NCBI GenBank assembly: GCA_002917075.1
Contig: NTMA01000062.1
Span: 180,542-244,541, forward strand
DNA length: 64,000 nucleotides
Direction: 5' to 3'
Source: Hawksworthiomyces lignivorus
Lineage: Eukaryota; Ascomycota; Sordariomycetes; Ophiostomatales; Ophiostomataceae
Position numbers and translations under genes: made by a program. Position 1 is the stretch's first letter. Each line of letters opens with the position of its first letter. This document shows positions 11,552 through 21,490 of this stretch, one piece after another. The notes below the pieces were generated by a model. It did no database searches. It saw only the letters and a list, made by a program, of their open reading frames with translations, and was not told where the DNA came from.

Positions 11552-12496
11552 CACAGTGGTTGGTCACGAAGACTCCGCTCTTCATTGAATAGCCCTTGTC
11601 ACCGACCCATCCATTCAGGCACAATTTGCCCAGAGAAGCTACATGCATGTAGTGCCAGACATGGCAGCAGATGCTAGCAATTCATCTTGGCAAAGGATTC
11701 TGAATCTATCACCTTCCACAGTTAGAACTCTTGTCTACGCTGAAAGGTTCCTTTGTGGCTGTGAATTAACACGATCGGCTTCAGACTATGGAGCTCTCCA
11801 TATATGAGCCATAGTTTTCTCGTATGAGCTTCCGTCACGTAAGCATGCATACGGCGTCAGACAGCTCACTTCGCAGTTTGGATGTATTGACTATAGTTAC
11901 GAAAAATCGCGAAACTTATCCTCGAGCAGCACAACATGTATCAGGCGCCTTACCATGATTCGAACGTTGACGCTAGACTGGATTGCGATCCGATCGCAGA
12001 CATTGTTGTAGATGTCACCTTTGACACACTCGAGCATCACCTCTCCGGTCACCCGGGATACCGAGGGTGCTGTCAAGCTTTGTGATGATTTTGTCGTCGA
12101 CTCAGTGGTGTCTTCACATCTGAAAGCGTCTCTATCATATTATTTGTTCACTTTATTTAGGCTGTTCAACTATATGGCGAGATGACGTCCTTTTGGCTTC
12201 CCATTAGATAAGGAATCAAAGATTTTGTATTCGATCTGACGAAAACGGCGTTGACAAGACATTAAAGTCACAATCAGAGAGCAACTTGGTTTCCGTTCAC
12301 ATCAATTTAAGTCTCTTCCTAGGTTTCGGCTTCAGAATACGACAGTACTCGAGTGTCAGAGTCGTCTGGCCAATGTGGTTATCTTGGGTCTATTTCTGTC
12401 GAACCCAATATTGAACAGAAAAAAATACTGAGAGCGAAACGGGCTGACCCCTCGACTCTACCTAACCACCAAGACCACCACAACTCAACAGAACCA

Positions 12497-12527
12497 CTCC
12501 GGACAGTCTCATGGAGACTGATCGGAG
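12497..12527. repeat. Hairpin 1 of a three-hairpin cluster
   Basis: Arms CTCCGGACAGTCTC and GAGACTGATCGGAG pair at 12 of 14 positions around a 3-nt loop (ATG), with one 2-nt internal mismatch. Confidence 0.7.
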
Positions 12528-12545
12528 GACTGCTTAGCTCTCCTA

Positions 12546-12579
12546 CACCAAGGAGGGCGCGAAAGCGCCTCCCTTGGTG
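12546..12579. repeat. Hairpin 2, GAAA loop
   Basis: Arms CACCAAGGAGGGCGC and GCGCCTCCCTTGGTG pair at 13 of 15 positions around a GAAA tetraloop, again with a single 2-nt internal mismatch. Confidence 0.75.
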
Positions 12580-12630
12580 CGTAGATAACCAAGTTGTGTG
12601 AAGATATCGTAGTAGCCTTGGGGCCGGGTG

Positions 12631-12655
12631 GGCCTCTGGCCGTAGGCCAGAGGCC
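12631..12655. repeat. Hairpin 3, perfect 11-bp stem
   Basis: GGCCTCTGGCC, loop GTA, GGCCAGAGGCC: a perfect 11-bp stem. It is followed by ACTTTT. Confidence 0.8.
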
Positions 12656-13079
12656 ACTTTTGGATCTCAATCAATTCGCAACCAAACGACTTCGTTCTTG
12701 TTCTCGCGAGTAGCCTCTACTCTGATCGGAAGCCTAATCTGCTCAGAAAGTGTCTATTTCGGTGCCTGTCTATTCTATCTTGTGAAAAGAGCAAAAACTC
12801 TGCCTCCCCTTTTTGTACGCTCTAGGGCGGTGAAAGGCGGCAGAATAGCTCCAGAGAGCAAAATCCTCCACACTTCCCCATACCGCGCAGGGGGTCTGTC
12901 CAGCTACGACTCAATACGTCTGAGATTTTGAACGGAAAAATCCAACTAGTGAAACAAACACCCGTATAAATTAAGATCCATCTACTGAGGGACTGCAAGG
13001 AAGCGCTAGACCGCGTGGTATAGATGGATAAACGGTATGTAACAATTACTTAGAAATCCCGGGCATCATCTGCAGAGCC

Positions 13080-13589
13080 CTAAGCCTTCTTCGTCTGGCG
13101 GCGACGGGGCGTGGTACTTGTTTTCGTGGCGCCGCTGCTTTTGTCGCTCACGCCCACGCCCAGCACGAACAGAATACGCGCCAGCACCATCGGCGCCGTG
13201 GTTGCAAAGACGGTCCAATCGTCGCGCGTCCAGCGCGCCAGGTCTGCCCAGTCGCGCCAGCCGCCGACGGCCTGAGCGCAGCCGTGGCAGTAGGCGGCGT
13301 CGCTCAGCAGCATGCCCACGAAGAGGATGCGCCACAGGCGCGTGTCGGTAGGGTAGAGCCGCAGCACCACGGCTTCGACAAATGCGAAATACAGCCAGGC
13401 GCCGCCCAGCTGCGTGTAGAGAAAAGTCGTTGGCGCTGCGAAAACGCCAATGTCGCGCGTCATGACCGTGAGATAAGCCGCGGGAGTACTGAAGGCCAGG
13501 ATCGCGCCCGACGCGGCGAACAGCGGCTCGAGTGTGGTGAGCATGAGGCGATATGCCCAGTGTACGGGGTGCGGGCCTGCTGCAGACAT
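13080..13589 (-). CDS. Four-span membrane protein, DUF7704-like
   Basis: A 169-residue single-exon protein from the ATG at 13589 (an in-frame TTG upstream was not used). It opens MSAAGPHPVHWAYRL and has about four hydrophobic segments: around residues 15-35, 50-75, 90-110 and 135-155. A HGCAQAVGGW segment follows the third span. The length, opening HWAYRLMLTTLEP and span pattern match a fungal family I associate with DUF7704; its function is unknown. The C-terminus is Lys/Arg/Thr-rich and likely cytosolic. It stands alone between an MFS gene and a gene-poor stretch. Confidence 0.6.
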   Translation of the reverse strand: MSAAGPHPVHWAYRLMLTTLEPLFAASGAILAFSTPAAYLTVMTRDIGVFAAPTTFLYTQLGGAWLYFAFVEAVVLRLYPTDTRLWRILFVGMLLSDAAYCHGCAQAVGGWRDWADLARWTRDDWTVFATTAPMVLARILFVLGVGVSDKSSGATKTSTTPRRRQTKKA

Positions 13590-14007
13590 GGCGGGCAATG
13601 GTAGAAGATGTGATGCGAATGGGCGTGAAATAGAATTCGGAACGATAAAAAAGAAGCAGCGGGACGCAAATAAACTGTTGTTTGGCGCTGCGAAGGACGT
13701 TGTTCTCTACGTAAGCAGAGACGAAAGCAGCCGAATGCTTTAAATACTACTGCGCCACAATCAACGAGCGATCATCCATGGGTCCCTAATGCTGCATGTC
13801 AGAAATCTTTCGCGCCAGCACAAGACAGGAAAAGCTTTCCCCAACATTTCGCTGTATTACACACACAGTGCATCTTCGTCATGATCTTGACTTTTCGCAC
13901 ATTCTTAAATATGGATAAGAAACGGGCCCTTTACTTGGTACTTGACCGGGATTGTGTGCAGTTTGTATTTTTATGCCTATCCTAGCGTTTCTATGGTACA
14001 ATGTGCC
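13590..14007. promoter_or_regulatory. Upstream region of the DUF7704-like gene
   Basis: About 420 bp between this gene's start and the stop of the next minus-strand gene. No specific motif stood out. Confidence 0.4.
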
Positions 14008-15627
14008 TCAGCTGCGGGCCCCCGACCGGCGATAAACGAAATGCAGAGCGAGGTAGGCAGCCAGGCCGGTGAAGCAGAGGCCGCTGATGACGCCGAAGCC
14101 CATGAGGTACTTGGGTGCGTCGCCGGAGGGGAAGAGATAGGCACCGTAGATCTGGGCTAGGTTGCCCATGGCGTTGACCAGCGCCAGCGCGATGGCCTTA
14201 ACCTCGATTGGCATGTAGCTGAAGCTGGATGAGGCGTAGGACAGCGCCAGGCCGTTGGCAGACCACAGGCCGGAGGCCATGATCACCAGCAGCGCGTAAC
14301 GGGCCTGGAAGTTGTAGACGGCACAGGTGACGATGGCGCAGATCATGGCGACCCCCATCCAACCGGTCAGGATGACAGCACGCCAGCGTGGGGTGCGGTC
14401 CGCGACGACACCCGTGATAGCATTGCACACAAACGCTGCCGCGTAGATGGGGATCGTCATGTACTGCGCCATGTTGGCAGTGTAGCCCAGGCCGTTGACC
14501 AGAGTGGGATAGAAATACGACAGGGTCGAAGAGCCGACAATGGCCTATGAAAAGAGAAAAATGATAGGACGTCAGCATTTACACCAATGACGGAACAAAT
14601 AAAACAAGGGACAAAAAAGTGTATGCCATACCATGTAGCCCACTACAAACAACCACACGCGCCATGTCATTACACATGCTTTAAGCGCCTGCAGATGGCC
14701 AAAGCCTGAGTTGTCCTCGGTGCGTGCATGGTCCGCCTCCAGACGGAGGACGGCCAACTCTCGCTCGCGCTCGCTCAACCACTTGGTGGTGCTAGGGAAG
14801 TCAGGAAGGATGAAGCTAGCAATAATAGACCAGCCGGCGGTAGCGGCGCCCTCGACAATAAAAAGCCAACGCCAGCCGGCGATGCCGTGAGCGCCGTCCA
14901 GGCCGTTCGTGATAGCACCACCCAGGAGGCCGCCAAAGGCACCCGATAGAATCGCCGCAGAGATGTAGACGGCGAACCGCTTGCTCTGCTCAGCCTTCTT
15001 GTACCACGACGAGAGCAGCATGAGCATGCCAGGGGCGAAACCTGACTCGAAAATGCCAATGACGAACCGGAAACCGACGAGGCCCTGGTAGTTGGGAACA
15101 AATGCCATGCCAATCGTCATGCAGCTCCAGAGGAACATGATGGTGGGGAGGAAGATGCTGGGGCGCGTCTGGGCGAGAATCATGCTGCGAGATGAAATGA
15201 GCGGTCAGCGGACACGGCCATACTTGTCTGCGTAAGGCACAAGTCGACTCACTTGAATGGAATCTCAAAAACAACGTAGCTAACAAAGAACACAATGAGA
15301 GCGATAGAGTAGCGGTTCGAGTCAAGGTGCAGGTCTGTCGACATGCCCGCGATCTTTGCGTTGCCAATGCTGCCAGGATAGTCGTTTTAGCAATACATGA
15401 TTTAGGTGAGGTGTGGTGAGTGCCATCGCATCTTACTTAGTTCTGTCCATGTAGGAGAGCAGATACATCAGCCACATTGTCGGCAGAAGATACAGATCGA
15501 TCTTTCGGACGAGTCTCTTCTCTTCGTCAGTGTCGGGAACGTAGCCGTTCACTGGCAACTCGGTTGATTTGTTATCGCCATATTCGACCTCTGTGCTCTC
15601 GTCTTTGAGATCTTGTCCTGGCGCCAT
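14008..15627 (-). CDS. MFS transporter, Dal5/allantoate-permease type (anion:cation symporter)
   Basis: Four exons (15437-15627, 15253-15369, 14632-15184, 14008-14544) give about 465 residues. I chose MAPGQDLK at 15627 as start because the family begins with an acidic cytosolic head before EEKRLVRKIDLYLLP. Family marks are KIDLYLLPTMWLMYLLSYMDR, the GFAPGMLMLLSSWYK segment, GWRWLFIVEG and the loop motif GVVADRTPRWR. About 12 membrane spans are expected. Fungal Dal5-type carriers take up small organic anions such as allantoate, nicotinate, pantothenate or biotin precursors; this one's substrate is unknown. All three intron joins keep phase and restore conserved sequence. Confidence 0.9.
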
Positions 15628-16045
15628 TGTGACAAGAATTGGCAAGGAAATGGATCGAAATTGAGGAATAGTTAATTGCACGGGACGTCTTGCAAAACAG
15701 CAGTGTAGGTCTGAAGACACGACTGTAGAGAAAAATCGATACCGAATGAATCCAATGCTTCGCATGCTCTCAAGTTCGTCTCTCAGGCCCTGTCTCTGTT
15801 ATATACGAGGTCTCTCCAATGGCCCCAAGATCTCCCCCAGTGAGCGTCCAGCGCAAGTCGCATCAAAATCCCAGATACCACCTAACCCCAGACTGGGGTA
15901 AATGCATGTGGAGTGCTCGCATGTTGAACTTCGCTCGGAGCTCAGTCACAAGATTATCTTGGGCTCAAAATTCTCCGCAATGTGGGTGCTTAGGCCGCCT
16001 CGGTGTCGTGGACCATTGTGCATCAAGCTTGATTTTGGCAGCTCG

Positions 16046-16066
16046 ACAGCCGCGAGACGCGGCTGT
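16046..16066. repeat. Perfect 9-bp hairpin
   Basis: ACAGCCGCG, loop AGA, CGCGGCTGT. Confidence 0.75.
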
Positions 16067-16083
16067 TGTCACTAGAAAAAGAG

Positions 16084-16101
16084 CCTAGTCGCGCGACGAG
16101 G
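16084..16101. repeat. 18-bp near-perfect palindrome
   Basis: CCTAGTCGCGCGACGAGG is its own reverse complement at 16 of 18 positions. Confidence 0.7.
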
Positions 16102-16125
16102 AAGTAAAGTAAGAAGGGGGGCCCG

Positions 16126-16172
16126 CCTCGCGAACCTGCTAGCTTCGTCCCGCGGCAAGCCGCTAGGCGAGG
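16126..16172. repeat. Nested inverted repeat
   Basis: Outer arms CCTCGC (16126-16131) and GCGAGG (16167-16172) enclose an inner GCGGC-AA-GCCGC hairpin (16152-16163). Confidence 0.55.
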
Positions 16173-16514
16173 AATAAAATATGTTAGGAGCCATCGAAAG
16201 GACCGCGTTACGATCCTTCGCTTCGAGGCACCTTTGTGCGGCATGCGCAGTTTGCTAATAGCTCATTTCCTTGGAGAATCACATGGAGCTACGAGATGAA
16301 TTGCATACCAAATTGGTATAAAAAGGTATCTCTATTGTTTTATTCTGCTTGTGGTTCGATCTGCCGGCAGTGTATTGACAATTAAAAAATAAATATAAAA
16401 AGATCCAGCTAATGTAGGATACAATGCAGCCTGTTTCTCCCGGTCGAAGACCAGGCTGTTCTGCCTAGGCTCTCGCGAAGAGATGCATGCCTAGAGAATG
16501 AGTGTGGGTTTTTT

Positions 16515-18412
16515 TTACGAGGCAAAGTGGGGGGCGTTGAGGAACAGGCCCATGAGGATGCCGCCGATGGTGCCGGCAACGGGGATGGTCATGATCCACG
16601 AAGTGAGCAGCAGGAAGACACGATGCCAGTTGACAGCCTTGAAGGTTCCGTTGCAGAGACCGACGCCGACGGTGGCGCCCGTGATGCACATGGACGTCGA
16701 CACGGGGAGGGAGTACTGCGAGAAGACGAGGACGGTGATGGCGGCGCCCATCTCCATGGAGCTGCCACGGCTGGGAGAGTGGTAGGTGATCTTGTTGCCC
16801 ATGACTAAAATGAGAAGAAATCGAGTTAGCACATGTCTGCAATACATCTCGAGACCTTAGCTCTCCGTTTGGTTTGCCACTTACCCTTCATGATGTTGTA
16901 ACCGTAGGTGATCAGGCCGACAGACAAGGTGGCAGAGAGGACAGCCAGCTGCCAGACGGGCACCGGGGCCTTGGAGGCGGCGGCGTTGCCAGTGTGCCAG
17001 GCAGAGTAGATGACGGCCCAGGGGCCGACGGAGTTGCCAATATCGTTGGAGCCGTGGGCGAAGGAGGCGGTGCAAGCGGTGATGACCTGGATGAAGGAGT
17101 AGGTGTGCTCGACCTCGTTGGGGTACTTCTCGGCGTACTCGTAGACGCGGGCCATGCGGCGGCCGTCAGGGGTGCCAGCGACGCCGGTCTGGGCGGCGTG
17201 GATGTCGTAGTGAGCACCGTACAGCGCGCCGCAGACGATCATGGCGGGGATGCGGATGGCCAGCACCTTGAGGTTCTGCAGCTCGTAGATCTGGCCGGGG
17301 GCCCAGGGGTTATTGTGCAGCGTGCGCATGGCCCAGCCCAGAGGACCGCGGCCCTTGCGGAGCTTGGCGTGGAACTTCTCCTGGGCGGCAGCAACCAGCT
17401 CCTTGTAGGTTGGCTCAGGGCCGACATGGGCCGGCGCGGCGACCACCTGCTTCTCCTGGTCGTTGCCCTCGCCCTTGAGCGAGCCGTCATTGGAAGCGGG
17501 CTCGCCAGCAACGGCGACGGCAGGGCTCTCCTCCTCCTCGTCGTCGTCCTTGTGGATGACGTTGTAGTCGGGCACGACGGCGATAGCGTGTTCTTCAGGG
17601 GCTGGGCGCTTGAGCAGCAGAGGGCCCAGGAAGATGTGGTACCAGCGGATGGTGCTGTCGCGGTTCAGGACGAGAGCGTGCAGGTAGGGGACGAAGAAGA
17701 TCCAGGACAGGATGAACAGGCCACCGCCGACGCCCATGGTGACGGCAGCGATGTACCATGGGGGCTTGGAGGCCAGGCCGAGCGAGGGGGAGCCCTTGTA
17801 GACGATGGACAGCGTGCAAATAGTACCAGCAATGAGGAAGAAGAAGGGCGAGGTCCAGACGGCCCAGCGCACGGGGTTCTTGCGGATGTGCACGACGAGC
17901 TTGATCAGGAGGAAGATGGCAGCGGCGAAGCCACCGGAGATGATGGGTGCCATACCCAGGCCGGCAAAGATGGCGCCCATGCCCTTGCCGTTGTTCCAGC
18001 CCCACTGCACGTGCGAGGCGCCGACGGTGGCAACACCGACGCCGGCGACGGCCGAGATCAGAGAGTAGGTGGACGAGACGTGAGCGGAGTGGCGCGTGCA
18101 CCACATGACCCAGGAGGACGAGGCAGCGAGGGCGCAGGTGAAGGCGAGCATCTGCACGCCGGCGTTGTTCTGGAAAGCAGTGTTGGGGATGATGCCGTTC
18201 TTGATGGTGTCAGCAGTGCGCGCACCGACGGTGATGGCGCCCAGCATCTCGAAGACGGTGCCGAGGACCATGGCCTGACGGTAGGTGATGGAGCGGGACG
18301 AGACGCTGGTAGCCCACGAGTTGGCGACATCGTTGGCACCGTTGTTGTAGGCGTCCAGCATGGCAAACAAAGTGCCAATGGCAAAGACGTAGTCGTACTG
18401 ATGCAGCACCAT
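16515..18412 (-). CDS. PHO89: Na+/phosphate symporter, PHO89 / Neurospora PHO-4 type
   Basis: Two exons (16885-18412 and 16515-16804) give about 605 residues. The two PiT-family signature repeats are intact: GANDVANSWATSVSSRSITY near residue 25 and GSNDIGNSVGPWA in the C-terminal half. These form the inverted-repeat core that binds phosphate and sodium. A large hydrophilic loop (about residues 270-350, with DDDEEEE) separates the halves, as in yeast Pho89. It imports phosphate with Na+ at the plasma membrane, mainly at alkaline pH and under phosphate shortage. G+C and codon use are higher than in neighbours, and a 571-residue ORF lies antisense as a by-product. CACGTG elements far upstream fit phosphate-starvation control. 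Confidence 0.94.
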
Positions 18413-19482
18413 TTTGACGGAGATGCTGAAGGTACTCTCTTCTTGAAAGGCCCGTTATCTAATCCAACTTTGGGAATCCACGCAGAACAGACTGCGATGG
18501 TATTACTGGAGCTTGGAGAAGCGGAAAGAGCATGGGTTCTTCTTCGTCTCGTTTCCAGAGACTCTCTACGGTTCTTATACGCAGAATGACACAAAGAACA
18601 GGATGCGATGCAGTGCTCCTTTCTCTTGGCTGCCCTCGAAATGGCCACCGAAGGGATCCTCCCCACTGTTGGAACACATCCATTCTCCCTCGCTTGCTTC
18701 GGTGGCCAAGCAGAAATTTCAAACCCTCTTGGAAAAAGAAGGGCCCCCTTTGACATGTGGGTTACTCAGAGCTGTTGGAATCTCATTTTAGAGCGTACCG
18801 CAAAGGCACGTCGCAATCTGCCCGGCATAGCTGCTGAGGCCTGCGCCAAACTCTCGATTGTGACTGGTCGAAATGGCATGATGGTCGCCTCGTTGCTTGT
18901 GTTTTCCAAGACCGTCCTAATCAAGCTGGCCTATTGCCAATTGATCTCTTGTCTCTATCCACTCTGCCCGTTTCGACCGTCGGTATTTCTTTAGGAAACT
19001 CTATCGAAATCGAGTGTATGCCAAGCGCAGGACAAGAGGCCACAAAGAGAGTCCGAGGCGACTACGCAGCGGCCAAAGGGTCGATAAGCTGACGCCATGC
19101 GCCACAGAACACCAGCGATATCAGAGGTTTTGCAGGACGAAGTCGATTGCGCCATCGACCCGGTCACTTGGCGCTGGCTTGGCAGGGAGCACAGGATACC
19201 TTTATAGTCGGAGTTTGTCCTGCAACAGGCTGGCCTGCGAGATAAGTATCGATCCCAAAAATATATTGCGGCTCTTGGCGCAGCTTGGCCTGGCTGCCAT
19301 GGCTGGCCGTTGAGCCAGGAATCTGCCAATGGTAGGGCCAGAATAGAGCATGTGCGCAGCAAGGGTGCCCCAAGAACCGCTAAGGGCCGCTAGGGGCCGC
19401 CTGGAGTTTCGAGGGGCTCGACGCTCTTTGGGAAGGTGATCAGGGCTTCTAGTGCGCCAACCGACTCTACGAGGCAGCCAGC

Positions 19483-19488
19483 CACGTG
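19483..19488. promoter_or_regulatory. CACGTG E-box, candidate Pho4/NUC-1 site
   Basis: Exact CACGTG 1,071 bp upstream of the PHO89 start. The core is known for fungal phosphate regulators; use here is inferred. Confidence 0.35.
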
Positions 19489-19802
19489 CTGACTGTGCTG
19501 TCTTCCAATACGCTAAACCGCATCGCGCACCGAGCAGCTCCCAATTCCGTATGGACGGGTCTAGCTCTCCTGCTCTTGATATTGGAGCCTTGATATTGGT
19601 CTTGTGTGCAATCGAAGGATTATAGAATTCTTCTTTGCATGGTGGCTCTGGGCACAACAGCCGCCGAGCAGAGCAGGAGGCAAAGGGATAGACAACGTAC
19701 GACGCATGGCGTACACACGCGCAAGCCACTCTGCCTCTGTGACCGGACTGCCCGATACGAACGCAGTCTTGGCCGCTTGGCAGCAAAAATGTTCAGACTG
19801 AA

Positions 19803-19808
19803 CACGTG
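19803..19808. promoter_or_regulatory. Second CACGTG E-box
   Basis: Exact CACGTG 1,391 bp upstream of the PHO89 start, 320 bp from the first. Confidence 0.35.
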
Positions 19809-21490
19809 CTTCGTGAAACAGCGAGTTTGGAAACAGACACCAGACCAACTTTTTTTTTCTGTTGCAAAGAACTTGCTCGAGGGAGACGTCCTCTGCCGTG
19901 TAGCCGGGCGCTTCATCTGACGTGGAAACTCAAACCCAACGCTGGGGACACTGTATATGCATGGTGGCAAAAGTGCAGCGTATGTAGAAATCTGGCAGCG
20001 GCGGCGGCCACCATTTTCCAGCGCAGACTTTAACAACACTGCGATCTCATTGCTTGACATTCGAGCCATACGCGCAGACATGGGTCAGCGTTGCAGCGAC
20101 TTGTCTGCATGATACACTGGACATTGCAATGTGCGGTAACAAGGCGATTTGGGTAAGACGGTCGATCCATGCGCGTTCCCCGTAAATACGACAACCAGCG
20201 CATCGGGATATCGATTTGGCCGGGCGGAGAATTGGATGCAGATGAGGGATGGACAGGGTCTACGGGAGAAGGTGGCACAGCAGAAAGAGGTAGTGGACAG
20301 ACAGCGACAGCATGACCGACGCCACGACCGACTCCGTTTCCAGTCACTCCTGTTTACCCTTATTTAAAATTGCCAGCATATGCCATCCTTGGCATCTTTA
20401 CGGAGCAGGGGAGTTACTCTGTATCCATTCTACATATGTTCACTAAATTTTGTAAGGTGGTTTTGGTGGTTAGGCTTTCACGATACAAGCGCTCTTTGGG
20501 CTCTTCGCCATGCACATGCACGATGGTTGCACCTTTGATGGAGTGGATGCTTTTACAGGCTCATATGTGCAGCCAGTTTCGTATCCGATGCGCCTTATCT
20601 GCCCATTGCTTCTGTTTGGGCTTCACTGAGCTTGTATTGAGACCTGCATTCCTATCAAGTCGGATTTAAAGGAGAGAGGCTTCGTATGGACGCAGTAGAA
20701 GTGTGGGCAGTGAACGTATGGGTAGTGGACGTGTGGCTTAGGAGCCAAAGTCAGCTGGAGCAGCAAATCAGACTAAAACGACAGGGCGTTTAGGAAGAAA
20801 AAGAAAACAAAGGAGCAAAGTTGAAAAATAAGGTTGGTAGTAGTGGGGGGAAGCCGCATTCTCTCAGAAAAAGCAGTTGGACGACAAAAATCGTATCGCT
20901 CGCTCACAACCCGTAGCCGTCCTGCCAATGAAGTTAATTTGCCCTTTTTATGCCTAGCACCGAACTATGATTCGACCGGACTGATTCCTGATGGAAAGCG
21001 GATAACGGTGGAGAAAGACGATTTTTTTCTGTGGAGGTGCAACTAATGCAAACAGGCTCACAGGGCTTGGCATGTGAAATGAGACCGTTTACACGAAGGG
21101 AGGGCAGAGGAGCGCTGAGATGCATTATTCGCGCAGTGTGTGGTTGTGTCACTATTCCTTTTTCAGAAGTCCAGTTCCCATTTTCTACCTTGGAATCAGA
21201 GACCAATATGCCAGACGAATCCGTTCAGATCACGTTGAAAGTATTCCCGGGTGCCACCTAGAACTATCACTTTGTCTCAGACCAGTCAAATTATTCATAC
21301 GCAGCGGCCTAGACTTCAGATGTAATTATCGTATTCCGGGGTCTGGAGCGTAGGTCGCTGCTATTTAGCTGCCTAGCTAATGACTTTCAGTTTCAACAGC
21401 TTTATATCCAAATGACTTGGCTTTGTCCCACGTTGTCCTGGCTGCGGTGCTCTACCATACGCGCTGAGGCGCGGTGACCTGGAGCCCAAA

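Larger units (their letters stand above)
10662..13079. other. 2.4-kb gene-poor stretch with a hairpin cluster
   Basis: Apart from one doubtful small ORF at 11282-11551 and three hairpins at 12497-12655, I see no feature. Short ORFs on both strands have no recognisable domains. Confidence 0.5.
15628..16514. other. Intergenic, with a GC-rich inverted-repeat patch
   Basis: Contains the promoter of the MFS gene and, at 16046-16245, a cluster of short GC-rich palindromes. No gene recognised. Confidence 0.5.
18413..21490. promoter_or_regulatory. 3-kb gap upstream of PHO89
   Basis: Several 100-190 aa ORFs overlap on both strands, but none has a recognisable domain or consistent coding signal. The PHO89 promoter must lie here, and the region ends at the 3' end of the next MFS gene. 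Two CACGTG palindromes are listed separately. Confidence 0.5.

Noticed and set aside
16874..18589. 571-codon plus-strand ORF opposite PHO89
   Set aside because: It mirrors the high-G+C PHO89 exon, is Gly/Asp/Val-rich and has no domain; a codon-bias shadow.
19202..20081. ORFs of 153-194 codons on the minus strand upstream of PHO89
   Set aside because: They overlap each other and plus-strand ORFs, with no domain or signal peptide.
21373..21490. Read-through C-terminus of the second Dal5-type MFS gene
   Set aside because: Splicing at GTTCGT...AAG gives the family-typical FRYAL ending, so the longer tail is an unspliced intron.
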